Shown here one piece after another: positions 42,114 to 51,120 of a stretch of 64,000 bases of DNA. The notes under the pieces are model-generated. The model searched no databases and was not told the origin of the DNA. It was given only the letters and a program-made list of their open reading frames with translations. A program made the position numbers and the translations under genes. Numbering within the stretch: position 1 is the first letter of the stretch; each line of letters opens with the position of its first letter. The DNA is from Cryptosporangium arvum DSM 44712 (lineage in GTDB: Bacteria > Actinomycetota > Actinomycetes > Mycobacteriales > Cryptosporangiaceae): NCBI RefSeq assembly GCF_000585375.1, contig NZ_KK073874.1, positions 868,001 through 932,000 of the forward strand. The letters are read 5' to 3'.

Positions 42114-43133
42114 TCAGCACTTGGACTTGTAGACGGCGTTGGCGCCCTCGCCGTCGATGTTGTCCTTGGTCAGGATCGTGAACCCGGTCTGCACCTTCGG
42201 CGTCACGCTGCCGCCGTCCAGCGAGGCCACCGCCGCGTCGACGCCGAACTTGCCGATCTCGGCGGGCTGCTGCGCGATCAACGCCTGCACCGTGCCGGCC
42301 CGCAGCGCCGCGACCTGGTTCGGTCCGGCGTCGAACCCGATCACCTGGATCTTGCCCGCTTTACCGGACTGCTTGATGCCGGTGGCGGTGCCCTCGGCCG
42401 AGAACAGGTTCAGCGCGAACACCCCGACGATGTCCGGGTCCTTCTGCAGCGCGGCGCTGATCAGGTTCGACGCGGTGGCCGGGTCGTTGTTCGAGTACTG
42501 GATACCGACGTACGTGAACTTCGAGTCGGCCTTGACCGCGTCCTCGAAGCCCTTGGCCCGCTGGTCGGTCGTCGAGATGCCGGGCGTGACGCCCATCGCC
42601 AGCACCTTGCCGCCCTGCGGCGCGAGCTTCTGGATCGCCTCGAACGCGGCCTTGCCACCACCGATGTTGTCCGACGCGATCGCCGACACCGCCACCGACG
42701 GGTCGTCGACGGTGGTGTCGACGAGCACCACCTTGACCCCGGCGGCCTTGGCCTGGTTCAGCGGCCCCTGCATCGCGGTGACGTCGGTCGGCGCGACCAG
42801 CAGCGCGTCCGGCTTCGAGGTGACCACCGAGTCGACGATCGGCTTCTGCAGCGTCGGGTCGAACTTCGTCGGGCCCTGCGTCTTGACCGTGACGCCGAGC
42901 TTCTTCGCCTCGGCCTCGATCCCGCACTGCATCGTGATGTAGAACTCGTCGCCCTGAACGCCCTGGACGAACTGGATGTTGTAGTTCTTGCTGGCCTTGT
43001 CGACGGAAGCCTGTGACGAGGCGGCGGGCCCGTTGTCGGCCGCCGACCCCTTCTCCTCGTCGGGTTTCGACGACGAGCACGCGGCCAGCGCGAGCGTGGC
43101 GGCACACAGTACGGCGAGGGGCATTCGTTTCAT
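42114..43133 (-). CDS. Sugar ABC transporter substrate-binding lipoprotein
   Basis: A 339-residue type I sugar-binding lipoprotein. The signal ends in TLALAAC, so Cys19 is lipidated, followed by a Ser/Lys/Glu linker. NIQFVQGVQGDEFYITMQCG begins the binding fold. The start ATG 43133 has GGAAAGG seven bases upstream. In actinomycete operons of this type the ligand is often a pentose or hexose. It is the last gene of a three-gene importer controlled by the divergent LacI gene. Confidence 0.88.
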   Translation of the reverse strand: MKRMPLAVLCAATLALAACSSSKPDEEKGSAADNGPAASSQASVDKASKNYNIQFVQGVQGDEFYITMQCGIEAEAKKLGVTVKTQGPTKFDPTLQKPIVDSVVTSKPDALLVAPTDVTAMQGPLNQAKAAGVKVVLVDTTVDDPSVAVSAIASDNIGGGKAAFEAIQKLAPQGGKVLAMGVTPGISTTDQRAKGFEDAVKADSKFTYVGIQYSNNDPATASNLISAALQKDPDIVGVFALNLFSAEGTATGIKQSGKAGKIQVIGFDAGPNQVAALRAGTVQALIAQQPAEIGKFGVDAAVASLDGGSVTPKVQTGFTILTKDNIDGEGANAVYKSKC

Positions 43134-44203
43134 GAGGACGCCTTTCCAATCAGCTTTGACCGGAGAGAGAAGCGCTGGGCGCCGGCGCCGCGAGCGGCGG
43201 CCTTCCGGCGACTCTGGTCGAAGTAGACGGCGGCGACCAGGACCGTGCCGACGGCGACGCCCTGCCAGAACGGCTGGACCCCGACGATGACGAACCCGGC
43301 CTGCAGCACCGCCGGGATGAACAAGCCGACCACGGTGCCGAAGATCGAGCCTTCGCCGCCGAAGATCGAGGTACCGCCGATGACCACGGCGGCGATCACG
43401 TTGAGGTTGGTGAGCGACTGGCCGGCGATCGTCGTCGTCCCGAACTGGGCCAGCGCGAGCACGGCCGCGAAACCGGACAGCAGCCCGGCCAGGCCGTAGA
43501 CCTTGATCAGGTGCCGGTCGACCCGGACGCCGACGCGCCGGGCGGCGAGTTCGTTCGAGCCGACCGCGTAGGTGTACCGGCCGAACCTGGTCCGGTGCAG
43601 GATCACGCCACCGATGACGACGACCACGAACGCGGTGAACGGCAACGCGGGGATGCCGAGGATCTTGATGTAGGTGTTGTAGTCGGTCATCACCTCCGGG
43701 ACGGCCCTGATGTCGATGCCGTCGGTGATGACCTGGGCCAGCCCGAGCGCCACCGACAACGATCCGAGCGTGACGATCAGCGGCGGGATCTTGGCTTTCG
43801 CGACCAGGAAGCCGTTGAGCATTCCCCAGGCCAGGCCGGAGACGAGCGCGGCGAGGACACCGAGCCCGGCGACGCCCCAGCCCTCGCCGCCGACGGCCTC
43901 CATCGTCTTGGCGCTGATCACCGACGAGAAGACGAGCACCGAGCCGACCGAGAGGTCGATACCGGACGTGACGATCACGAACGTCATGCCGACGGCGATG
44001 ACCGCCCAGACCGCGACGTTCTGCGAGATCAGCGAGAAGTTGCTGGTGGAGAGGAAGCGGTCGCCGGCGACGATCGAGAAGAACAGCACGATCAGCACCA
44101 GCACGCCGAGGATCCACACCGACTGGAGCGCGCCCAGCCGCTGCATCAGCGACGGGTGCGCTTCCTCGACGACGTCTTCCGGCAGGGTCTCGGTGGTGGT
44201 CAT
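43130..44203 (-). CDS. Ribose/fructose-type ABC transporter permease
   Basis: A 357-residue RbsC-family membrane protein with about ten hydrophobic segments and the TSGIDLSVGSVLVFSS motif. Loop RTRFGRYTYAVGSNELAARR is typical of the family. Start and stop overlap its neighbours by four bases (ATGA type), so it is cotranscribed with the ATPase and binding protein. The N-terminus has an acidic cytoplasmic extension of about 25 residues. Confidence 0.9.
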   Translation of the reverse strand: MTTTETLPEDVVEEAHPSLMQRLGALQSVWILGVLVLIVLFFSIVAGDRFLSTSNFSLISQNVAVWAVIAVGMTFVIVTSGIDLSVGSVLVFSSVISAKTMEAVGGEGWGVAGLGVLAALVSGLAWGMLNGFLVAKAKIPPLIVTLGSLSVALGLAQVITDGIDIRAVPEVMTDYNTYIKILGIPALPFTAFVVVVIGGVILHRTRFGRYTYAVGSNELAARRVGVRVDRHLIKVYGLAGLLSGFAAVLALAQFGTTTIAGQSLTNLNVIAAVVIGGTSIFGGEGSIFGTVVGLFIPAVLQAGFVIVGVQPFWQGVAVGTVLVAAVYFDQSRRKAAARGAGAQRFSLRSKLIGKASS

Positions 44204-44958
44204 CGGCCCACCTCCAGTGACCCGGTCATGGCGCCGACGAGTTGGTCGACGGTCGTTCCGGCGGCGTCGAACGTGGTGACGCGGGTGCCCAGGCGCAACA
44301 CCTGGACGCGGTCGGCCACCTCGAGCACCTCGGGCATCGAGTGCGAGATCAACACGACCGCCACGCCCTTGTCGCGCACCCGCTTGATCGTGTCGAGCAC
44401 GTTGCGGGTCTGCACGACGCCTAACGCGGCGGTCGGCTCGTCGAGGAACACCAGCCGAGCCGCCCAGGTGATCGCCCGGACGATCGCGATCTGCTGCCGC
44501 TGCCCACCCGACATCGAGCCGACCGGCGCACCCAGCGCCCGGACCGTGCCCCCGAGCTCGGCGAACCCGGCCGCAGCCTTGGTGCGCATCGCCTTCTCGT
44601 CGAGGAACCCCAGCTTCCCGAGCAGGCCGCGCCGCGGGATCTCGCGCCCCAGGAACATGTTCTGCACCGGGCTCAGGTGCGGCGCGAGCGCCAGGTCCTG
44701 GTAGACGACCTCCATGCCCAGCGCGGACGCCTGCTGCGGTGTCGTGATCCGCACCGGCGCCCCCTCGAACAGCAACTCGCCCGAGTCGAGCTCGAGGTTG
44801 CCGGAGAGTGCCTTCACCAACGTCGATTTACCGGCCCCGTTGTCGCCGATCAACGCGGTGACCTCGCCCGGGTACACCTCGAAGTCGACGTCGCGGAGTG
44901 CTCGTACGTGCCCGAAACTGCGATTGAGTCCCCGTGCTTCGAGGAGCGGCGTCGTCAA
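44200..44958 (-). CDS. Sugar ABC transporter ATP-binding protein (single domain)
   Basis: A 252-residue ATPase with one nucleotide-binding domain, unlike the tandem-domain RbsA type in the other importer. Walker A is GDNGAGKST, the signature MSGGQRQQIAIVRA and Walker B LVFLDEPTAALG, as in FrcA-type fructose importers. It is the first gene of the importer operon and lies 149 bases from the LacI start, with operator palindromes in the gap. Confidence 0.9.
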   Translation of the reverse strand: MTTPLLEARGLNRSFGHVRALRDVDFEVYPGEVTALIGDNGAGKSTLVKALSGNLELDSGELLFEGAPVRITTPQQASALGMEVVYQDLALAPHLSPVQNMFLGREIPRRGLLGKLGFLDEKAMRTKAAAGFAELGGTVRALGAPVGSMSGGQRQQIAIVRAITWAARLVFLDEPTAALGVVQTRNVLDTIKRVRDKGVAVVLISHSMPEVLEVADRVQVLRLGTRVTTFDAAGTTVDQLVGAMTGSLEVGR

Positions 44959-45012
44959 AACGGATCACCCCGTTCATCCGGTGGTAACGCACATTAGGCG
45001 TGTCCCGCGTCA

Positions 45013-45061
45013 CTGTCACCGGTGACAGGTAACGAATACGCAACGGATGTCACCGGTGTCA
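45013..45061. promoter_or_regulatory. Two LacI-type operators
   Basis: CTGTCACCGGTGACAG (45013-45028) is a perfect 16-base palindrome with a central CG, as bound by LacI repressors. A second, looser copy sharing the CACCGGTG core lies at about 45049-45061. Their centres are 34 bases apart, about three helical turns. They sit between the divergent importer operon and the LacI gene, so both are probably repressed. Confidence 0.75.
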
Positions 45062-45106
45062 GAACCGGGTGCCGACTGGGTAACATGCCGGTCCGGAGGT
45101 GACGCC

Positions 45107-46096
45107 TTGGCCACCATGCGGCAGGTCGCGGAGCGCGCGGGGGTGAGCGCGAAAACGGTTTCGCGGGTGGTCAACAACGACAGATACGTCTCCGAGGACG
45201 TCCGGCGGCGGGTCGAGCAGGCGATCGAGGACCTGCGGTACACCCCGAACCTGCTGGCGCGCACGTTCCGCTTCGGGCGCGACCCGGCGATCGGCGTCGC
45301 CGTGCCCGACATCTCCGACCCGTTCTTCGCCGCGGTCACCCACACCGTCGAGCAGGTCGCGCGCGGCCGGGGCGTCGCGACGTTCGTCACCAGCCTCGGC
45401 ACCGACGGCTCGCTGGAGCGCGCCGCGGTGGAGGCACTGCTCGGCCGCCAGATCGCCGGGCTCATCTCGACGCCGGTGAGCGCCGACCAGTCCTATCTGG
45501 AGCCCTGGAAGAGCAGGACGTCGCTGGTCTTCATCGACCGGCCGCCCCGCAAGCTGACCGCCGACACCGTGGTGGAGGACGACGTCGGCGGCGCGCGGAC
45601 GGCCACCGCGCACCTGATCGGGCACGGCCACCGCCGGATCGCCTACATCGGCGACGAAGTGCAGATCGCGACGACCCGTCGCCGCCTCGAGGGGTACCGG
45701 GCCGCACTGGCCGACGCCGGTCTGGACACCGACGAATCGCTCATCCGGTTCGCCGGTGCGGGCGGGAACGCGGCCGGTGACGAGGCCGCCGGGCTGCTCG
45801 ACGCCGACGACCCGCCGACCGCGATCTTCTCGTCGAACCCGAATTGCTCCATCGCGATCGTGCCCGCGCTGCAACGGCTCGACCGCACCGACGTCGCGCT
45901 GGTCAGCTTCGGCGACTTCCCGCTGGCGAGTTCGCTGCGCCCGGCGCTGACCGTCGTCGACCAGGATCCCGAGGCGCTCGGGCGGTTCGCGGCCACCCGG
46001 CTCTTCGACCGCATCGATCAGCCCGACCGCCGGTTGCGGCGGCTCACGGTACTCCCGGTGCGTCTCGTGGAACGAGAATCCTGCGGGAACACCTGA
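45107..46096 (+). CDS. LacI-family transcriptional regulator
   Basis: A 329-residue repressor. The helix-turn-helix lies at about residues 5-25 (MRQVAERAGVSAKTVSRVVN), with the sugar-binding effector domain at 60-329. TTG 45107 is preferred because a GGAGGTG site lies eight bases before it; ATG 45116 is 17 bases away and would shorten the N-terminus. It diverges from a sugar importer and carries its own operators upstream, so it should respond to the imported sugar. The effector is not recognisable. Confidence 0.92.
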   Translation: MATMRQVAERAGVSAKTVSRVVNNDRYVSEDVRRRVEQAIEDLRYTPNLLARTFRFGRDPAIGVAVPDISDPFFAAVTHTVEQVARGRGVATFVTSLGTDGSLERAAVEALLGRQIAGLISTPVSADQSYLEPWKSRTSLVFIDRPPRKLTADTVVEDDVGGARTATAHLIGHGHRRIAYIGDEVQIATTRRRLEGYRAALADAGLDTDESLIRFAGAGGNAAGDEAAGLLDADDPPTAIFSSNPNCSIAIVPALQRLDRTDVALVSFGDFPLASSLRPALTVVDQDPEALGRFAATRLFDRIDQPDRRLRRLTVLPVRLVERESCGNT

Positions 46097-46149
46097 ACTT
46101 CTGACCGGCCTCCCGCGTGCCTTCTCTACAGACGGCACAGGAGGCCAAC

Positions 46150-47535
46150 ATGACCGCCACGCTGAACAATCAGTACGTGCCGGCGCACGGGGTCAGGGCG
46201 CCGGCCGGTCGGGCCCCGGCCGTGCGGGTCGGCCCGATCCCGGTCCTGGTGGGTATCGGCGTCGGTGCCGTCGGCGCGCTGTGGCTGTGGTGGACGAACA
46301 CCACCACGATCTCCGGGCTGGGTGACTGGCTCACGAACGCGGGCCGTATCACCGGCCTGCTCGCCGGCTACGGCGCGATCATCCTGCTCGGGCTGATGGC
46401 CCGGGTGCCGGCGCTGGAGCGCGGCATCGGCACCGACCGCCTGACCCGGTGGCACGCGATGGGCGGGCGCTACACGGTCAGCATGCTCGTCGCCCACGGT
46501 CTCCTGATCACCTGGGGCTACGCGGTGACGGCCCGCACCTCGGTGGTCGGCCAGGGCCTGTCGCTGATCAAGGACTACCCCGACGTCCTCTACGCGACGA
46601 TCGGCGCGGTGATGTTCGTCGTCATCGGTGCGCTCTCGGCCCGGGCCGCCCGCAAGCGGATGAGCTACGAGGCCTGGCACCTGATCCACCTCGGCACCTA
46701 CCTGGCGATCGCGCTGTCGTTCCTGCACCAGTTCTCCACCGGCGCCGACTTCGCCGGCAACAAGCCCGCCCAGTACGCCTGGTCGGCGCTGTACGGCGTG
46801 GTCAGCCTGCTGCTGCTCTGGTACCGGGTGCTGACGCCGCTCCGCTCGGCGATGCGTCACCGGCTGCGGGTCGAGGGCGTCCGGATGGAAGGCCCCGACG
46901 TCGTCTCGGTGTACCTGAGCGGCCGGTACCTCGACGAACTCAAGGCCGAGCCCGGGCAGTTCTTCCGGTGGCGGTTCCTCACCCCGTCGAGCTGGTGGGC
47001 GTCGAACCCGTACTCGCTGTCGGCGCCGGTCTCCGGCGGACGGCTGCGGATCACGGTCAAGGAGGCCGGCAACCACAGCGCGTCGCTCGCGCAGCTCCAG
47101 CCGGGCACGAAGGTGATGGCCAGCGGCCCCTACGGCGCGTTCACCGGTGGTGTGCGGCGGCGCCGGAAGGTGCTGATGATCGGCGCGGGCGTCGGCATCA
47201 CGCCGCTGCGTGCGCTGCTGGAGACGCTGCCCGGCCGGCCCGGCGACATCACGCTGATCTACCGGGCCCGGCACATGTCCGACCTGGTGCTGCGGGCCGA
47301 GATCGAGGAGATCGCGTTCGACCGCGGCGCCCGCGTGCACTACCTGGTCGGCACCCGCGAGCAGCTCGGCGGCGATCCGCTCTCGGCCGAGCAGCTGGAG
47401 TACCTGGTGCCGAATCTGCGCCACCACGACGTCTACCTCTGCGGGCCGGAGTCGCTGACCGCCGCGACCCGTGAGTCGCTGCGCGACGCCGGTGTCGCGC
47501 GCCGGCGCATCCACCACGAGTCGTTCGAGTTCTAG
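46150..47535 (+). CDS. Membrane ferric-reductase-like flavoprotein
   Basis: A 461-residue protein. Residues 30-230 hold six membrane helices with heme-ligand candidates in RWHAMGGRYT and WHLIHLGTYLA, as in ferric-reductase-like domains. Residues 240-461 are a ferredoxin-reductase-type FAD/NAD(P) unit with FAD motif NPYSLSAP and nucleotide motif VLMIGAGVGITPL. It should pass electrons from cytoplasmic NAD(P)H across the membrane. An AGGAGG site precedes ATG 46150. It is followed by an FMN-binding protein and its flavin transferase, forming one electron-export unit. Confidence 0.9.
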   Translation: MTATLNNQYVPAHGVRAPAGRAPAVRVGPIPVLVGIGVGAVGALWLWWTNTTTISGLGDWLTNAGRITGLLAGYGAIILLGLMARVPALERGIGTDRLTRWHAMGGRYTVSMLVAHGLLITWGYAVTARTSVVGQGLSLIKDYPDVLYATIGAVMFVVIGALSARAARKRMSYEAWHLIHLGTYLAIALSFLHQFSTGADFAGNKPAQYAWSALYGVVSLLLLWYRVLTPLRSAMRHRLRVEGVRMEGPDVVSVYLSGRYLDELKAEPGQFFRWRFLTPSSWWASNPYSLSAPVSGGRLRITVKEAGNHSASLAQLQPGTKVMASGPYGAFTGGVRRRRKVLMIGAGVGITPLRALLETLPGRPGDITLIYRARHMSDLVLRAEIEEIAFDRGARVHYLVGTREQLGGDPLSAEQLEYLVPNLRHHDVYLCGPESLTAATRESLRDAGVARRRIHHESFEF

Positions 47536-47546
47536 GAGCTTGTTCC

Positions 47547-47990
47547 GTGCGTAAGTTTCTGTACGCCCTCCTCGGAACCGTGGCCGGTCTGGGCGGCCTG
47601 ATCGGCCTCAAGGCGAACCTGGCGCCGGCCGAGACGCCGGCGCAGGCCGCCGAGCAGCCGCCCGCGGCGGAGGTCGAGCAGCCCGCCGCCGACGCCGGGG
47701 CACCGGCGGGCGAGGCGAAGACCGCCACCGGCAACAAGGCGACGAACCAGTACGAGTCGTTCCAGGTCAAGGTCACGGTCTCGGGGCAGCGGATCACCAA
47801 GGTCGAGATCGCCGGGCTCACCACCAAGGACGCCCGGTCCAAGCAGGTCACCGGGGACGCCTTGCCGAAACTGCAGAAGGCGACGCTCGAAGCGCAGGGC
47901 GCCGACGTCGACACGGTCACCGGCGCGACCTACACGACGAAGAGCTACAAGGAGTCCCTGCAGAGCGCACTCGACCAGGCGGGGCTGTGA
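47547..47990 (+). CDS. Exported FMN-binding protein
   Basis: A 147-residue protein with an N-terminal membrane helix (residues 4-22), an Ala/Pro/Glu-rich spacer (25-65) and an FMN-binding domain (68-147). The flavinylation motif DTVTGATYT has Thr128 as the residue expected to receive covalent FMN. The adjacent gene encodes the ApbE enzyme that performs that attachment. Upstream is a membrane reductase, so this is probably the external electron carrier. GTG 47547 follows GGAGCTTGTTCC and its stop overlaps the apbE start. Confidence 0.9.
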   Translation: MRKFLYALLGTVAGLGGLIGLKANLAPAETPAQAAEQPPAAEVEQPAADAGAPAGEAKTATGNKATNQYESFQVKVTVSGQRITKVEIAGLTTKDARSKQVTGDALPKLQKATLEAQGADVDTVTGATYTTKSYKESLQSALDQAGL

Positions 47991-48799
47991 GCCTGACCGC
48001 GACGGCGTACGCGAGCCCGTCGCTCACCGCCGCGCTGCGGGCCACGCCGGTCCGGCGGGTCGAGGAGTGCATGGGAACGGTCTTCTCGCTCGACGCCCGA
48101 GGTGTCGGGGTCGACCCGGACGCGGTGGACGCGGCGATCCGCTGGCTGCACTGGGTGGACCGCACGTTCTCGACCTACCAGCCGGACAGCGTCGTCTCCC
48201 GGTTGAGCCGCGGGGAGCTGACCGTCGACGAGTGCCCGGCTGAGGTGCGCGAGGTGCTCGGGTTGGTGCGGGTGGCGTCGATCGCCAGCGACGGGTACTT
48301 CAGCGAGGCGCCGCACGGGTTCCTCGACCCGACCGGCATCGTCAAGGGCTGGGCGGTGGAGCGGGCCAGCGACATGCTCGTCGCCGCCGGCTCCACCAGC
48401 CACGTCGTCAACGGCGGGGGTGACGTCCAGCTGGTCGGCGAGGCCGGCGCCGGGCGCCCCTGGCGGGTGGGGGTGGCCCACCCGCTGCGCCCGCGCCGGC
48501 TGGTCGCGGTGGTGAGCGCGAGCGACGTCGCGGTGGCCACGTCCGGCACCGCCGAGCGGGGTCGGCACATCGTCGATCCGCACCGCGGTGCCCCCGCCGA
48601 CGAGCTGGCCTCCTTCACCGTCGTCGGACCGCGGCTGGCCTGGGTGGACGCCTGCGCCACGGCCGCGTTCGCGATGGGCCCCGAGCGCGGGCTGGCCTGG
48701 ATCGAGGGCCTGCCCGGGCTGGAGGCGCTGGCCGTCCTGCCGAACGGCCGTACCCGTCACACCACCGGTTTCACCGCCTGGGGCGCCCTGACGGACTGA
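47987..48799 (+). CDS. apbE: FAD:protein FMN transferase
   Basis: A 270-residue ApbE-family enzyme that transfers FMN from FAD to a Thr of its target. Motifs include MGTVFSL, LDPTGIVKGWAVER and NGGGDVQ, with SGTAERGRHIVDPHRG in the active-site region. The GTG overlaps the stop of the FMN-binding protein (GTGA), pointing to that protein as its substrate. No signal peptide is evident in the first 20 residues, as for many actinobacterial ApbE. The 3' end overlaps the converging DUF6069 gene by 43 bases. Confidence 0.9.
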   Translation: MSLTATAYASPSLTAALRATPVRRVEECMGTVFSLDARGVGVDPDAVDAAIRWLHWVDRTFSTYQPDSVVSRLSRGELTVDECPAEVREVLGLVRVASIASDGYFSEAPHGFLDPTGIVKGWAVERASDMLVAAGSTSHVVNGGGDVQLVGEAGAGRPWRVGVAHPLRPRRLVAVVSASDVAVATSGTAERGRHIVDPHRGAPADELASFTVVGPRLAWVDACATAAFAMGPERGLAWIEGLPGLEALAVLPNGRTRHTTGFTAWGALTD

Positions 48800-49152
48800 G
48801 CCGACTTGCCGAACGCGACCATCAGCACGACGTAGACGATCGTGTGCAGGCCGAGCAGGGTGCCGACGTTCGCGGCACCGTCGGCGGCTCCCGCGGACGG
48901 GATCAGCGAGAAGCCGTAGACGAGCGTGGCCACGGTGGCCCAGATCGCGTAGGCGTGGCGGGTGAACCGCTCCAGGACCGCCAGCAGCGCCCAGCCGGCC
49001 AGCCCGGCGACGACGCTCGTGGCCAGCACGGCCCCGGCTCCGACGGTCCGGCCGTCGGCCACCGGGTGCCCCCCGGTTCCCGCCCAGAGCACCAGGGCAC
49101 ACACCGCGGCGGCTCCGACCGCGGCACCGCGCTGGATGGTCTTCTTCGACAT
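48757..49152 (-). CDS. DUF6069-like membrane protein
   Basis: A 131-residue protein with four hydrophobic helices and conserved polar spots in RHAYAIWATVATLVYG and LGLHTIVYVVLM, resembling the DUF6069 group known from actinomycetes. Function is unknown. Its 3' end overlaps the apbE gene by 43 bases on the opposite strand, an unusually large convergent overlap for this window. The ATG is at 49152 with AGGAGG ten bases upstream. Confidence 0.72.
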   Translation of the reverse strand: MSKKTIQRGAAVGAAAVCALVLWAGTGGHPVADGRTVGAGAVLATSVVAGLAGWALLAVLERFTRHAYAIWATVATLVYGFSLIPSAGAADGAANVGTLLGLHTIVYVVLMVAFGKSAQSVRAPQAVKPVV

Positions 49153-49285
49153 TTCTGCCTCCTACCGGCTCGGACGATGCCACGAGCCTGGGGTTCGACC
49201 CCGCTCCACCGCTTCGTCACAAAGGCGAGAGCGGTTGCGACAAAGGTCGGTATCGGCCGCGAGGAGCCGGACCTAGCCTGACGAC

Positions 49286-50461
49286 ATGACGACCACCGAG
49301 TGCGCCGATCCCCGCTCCCCGTGGGGCCGCGGACACAGCCCCGGCCTCCGCGTCGAGCTCCCGATCGCGGTGGGGCTGACCGTGATCATCGGTGCGACGC
49401 TCCTCGGCCTCCCGGAGGCCGCGCACCGGCTGCTCGTGCTCGACCTCGTCGTCGCCGCGGTCAGCGTCGCGATGGTGCCGGTCATGCTCCGCTGGCCGGT
49501 GCCGGCGGCGATCGCCCTGGCCGTGCTGACGCTCGTCTCCCCGGCCGCGACGCCGAGCGCGTCGGCCGCGTCGATGCTCGTCGCCCAGTCGCGGCCGTTC
49601 CGGTTGGCCGCCCTGGTCGGGGTCGGCAGCGTCGCCGCTCAGGCCGTGCAGGCCGCGTGGCGTCCGACCGCGAGCCTGGGCTACGGCTGGTGGCTGGTGC
49701 TGATCACGGTCGCGTGGGCCGCGTTGATCGGCTGGGGAACCGTCATGCGGGTCCGGCGTGAGCTGCTGATCTCCCTCCAGGAGCGGGCCCGCCGGGCCGA
49801 GGCCGACCGGGACCGGCGGGTCGCCGAGGCCCGGCTGGCCGAGCGCACCCGCATCGCCCGCGAGATGCACGACGTGCTGGCGCACCGGCTGACGCTGCTG
49901 GCGACCTACGCGGGCGCGCTGGAGTACCGGCCGGATTCGGCGCCGGAGAAGCTCTCGGCCGCGGCCGGGGTGATCCGCTCCGGTGTCCGCGAGGCCCTGG
50001 AGGAGCTGCGCGGGGTGATCACGGTGCTGCGTGAGGACGAATCGGACGACGAGCTCCGTCCGCAGCCGAGCCTGGCCGACCTCGACCGGCTGGTCGGCGA
50101 GTCCCGGGACGCCGGGACGACGGTGGCGTTCGAGAACGACCTGGCCGAGGTCGACGCCGACGTGCCGGCCGCGACCGGGCGCACCGTCTACCGGATCGTC
50201 CAGGAAGGACTGACGAACGCCCGCAAACACGCCCCCGGTGCGCCGGTGACGATCGTGCTGACCGGCGCTCCCGGTGACGGCCTGCGGATCGAGCTGCGCA
50301 ACCCGGTGCCGGTGGCGACGACTGCGGAGCCGCTGCCCGGCGCCGGCCTGGGGCTGCTCGGCCTGACCGAGCGGGTCCAGCTGGCCCGGGGCGAGCTGGA
50401 CCACGGGATCGGTCCGGACGGCGAGTTCCACCTGCGGGTGCGGATACCCTGGCCCGCGTGA
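49286..50461 (+). CDS. Two-component sensor histidine kinase
   Basis: A 391-residue kinase of the HisKA_3 (NarL-partner) class. Four or five membrane helices span about residues 25-155, followed by a coiled segment (163-190) and the phosphoacceptor His195 in IAREMHDVLAHR. The ATPase domain carries NARKHAPGAP (N box) and GAGLGLLGLTERV (G box). The signal is unknown. Its stop overlaps the GTG of the response regulator (GTGA), giving a coupled pair. Confidence 0.92.
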   Translation: MTTTECADPRSPWGRGHSPGLRVELPIAVGLTVIIGATLLGLPEAAHRLLVLDLVVAAVSVAMVPVMLRWPVPAAIALAVLTLVSPAATPSASAASMLVAQSRPFRLAALVGVGSVAAQAVQAAWRPTASLGYGWWLVLITVAWAALIGWGTVMRVRRELLISLQERARRAEADRDRRVAEARLAERTRIAREMHDVLAHRLTLLATYAGALEYRPDSAPEKLSAAAGVIRSGVREALEELRGVITVLREDESDDELRPQPSLADLDRLVGESRDAGTTVAFENDLAEVDADVPAATGRTVYRIVQEGLTNARKHAPGAPVTIVLTGAPGDGLRIELRNPVPVATTAEPLPGAGLGLLGLTERVQLARGELDHGIGPDGEFHLRVRIPWPA

Positions 50462-51120
50462 CGCCTCCGGTGCGGGTCCTCATCGTCGACGACGACGCGA
50501 TGGTGCGGGCCGGGCTGACGATGATGCTCGACGGCGCCGGGCGTGAACCCACGATCGCGGTGGTGGGAGCGGTCGCCGACGGGGTGGACGTGCCGCAGGC
50601 GGTGAGCGCGCACGCGCCCGACGTGGTGCTGATGGACATCCGGATGCCGAAGCTCGACGGGGTCACCGCCACCCGGCGGCTGCGCCGTCGCCCCGAGCCG
50701 CCGGAGGTGATCGTGCTGACGACGTTCGACACCGACGAGCACGTGCTGCAGGCGCTGCGTGCCGGGGCCAGCGGGTTCCTGCTCAAGGACACACCGCCCG
50801 ACCAGCTCGTGGACGCGGTGCTCCGGGTCGCGTCCGGTGACCCCATCCTGTCGCCGCAGGTCACGCGGCGGCTCATCGACCGGGTCGCGGTCGAGGCCGG
50901 TGCGTTCGAGCGGGCCCGCGCCGCGCTGGACGCGCTGAGCCCACGTGAGCGCGACATCGTGCAGGCGGTGGCCTCGGGCCGGACGAACGCCCAGATCGCC
51001 GCCGAGCTCTTCGTCAGCGTGGCCACGGTGAAGTCGCACCTCACCCGCGTGCTCGTGAAGCTCGAACTCGACAACCGCACCCAGGTGGCCCTACTGGCCC
51101 ACGACGCCGGCTGGGCCTGA
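50458..51120 (+). CDS. LuxR/NarL-type response regulator
   Basis: A 220-residue regulator. The receiver domain (1-120) has the acidic pair VDDDA at the N-terminus, phosphoacceptor Asp60 in VVLMDIRMPKLDG and KDTPPDQLVDAV after the Lys. The C-terminal LuxR helix-turn-helix includes LSPRERDIVQAVASGRTNAQ. Partner of the upstream kinase. The 3' end overlaps the converging WYL gene by 30 bases. Confidence 0.93.
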   Translation: MTPPVRVLIVDDDAMVRAGLTMMLDGAGREPTIAVVGAVADGVDVPQAVSAHAPDVVLMDIRMPKLDGVTATRRLRRRPEPPEVIVLTTFDTDEHVLQALRAGASGFLLKDTPPDQLVDAVLRVASGDPILSPQVTRRLIDRVAVEAGAFERARAALDALSPRERDIVQAVASGRTNAQIAAELFVSVATVKSHLTRVLVKLELDNRTQVALLAHDAGWA

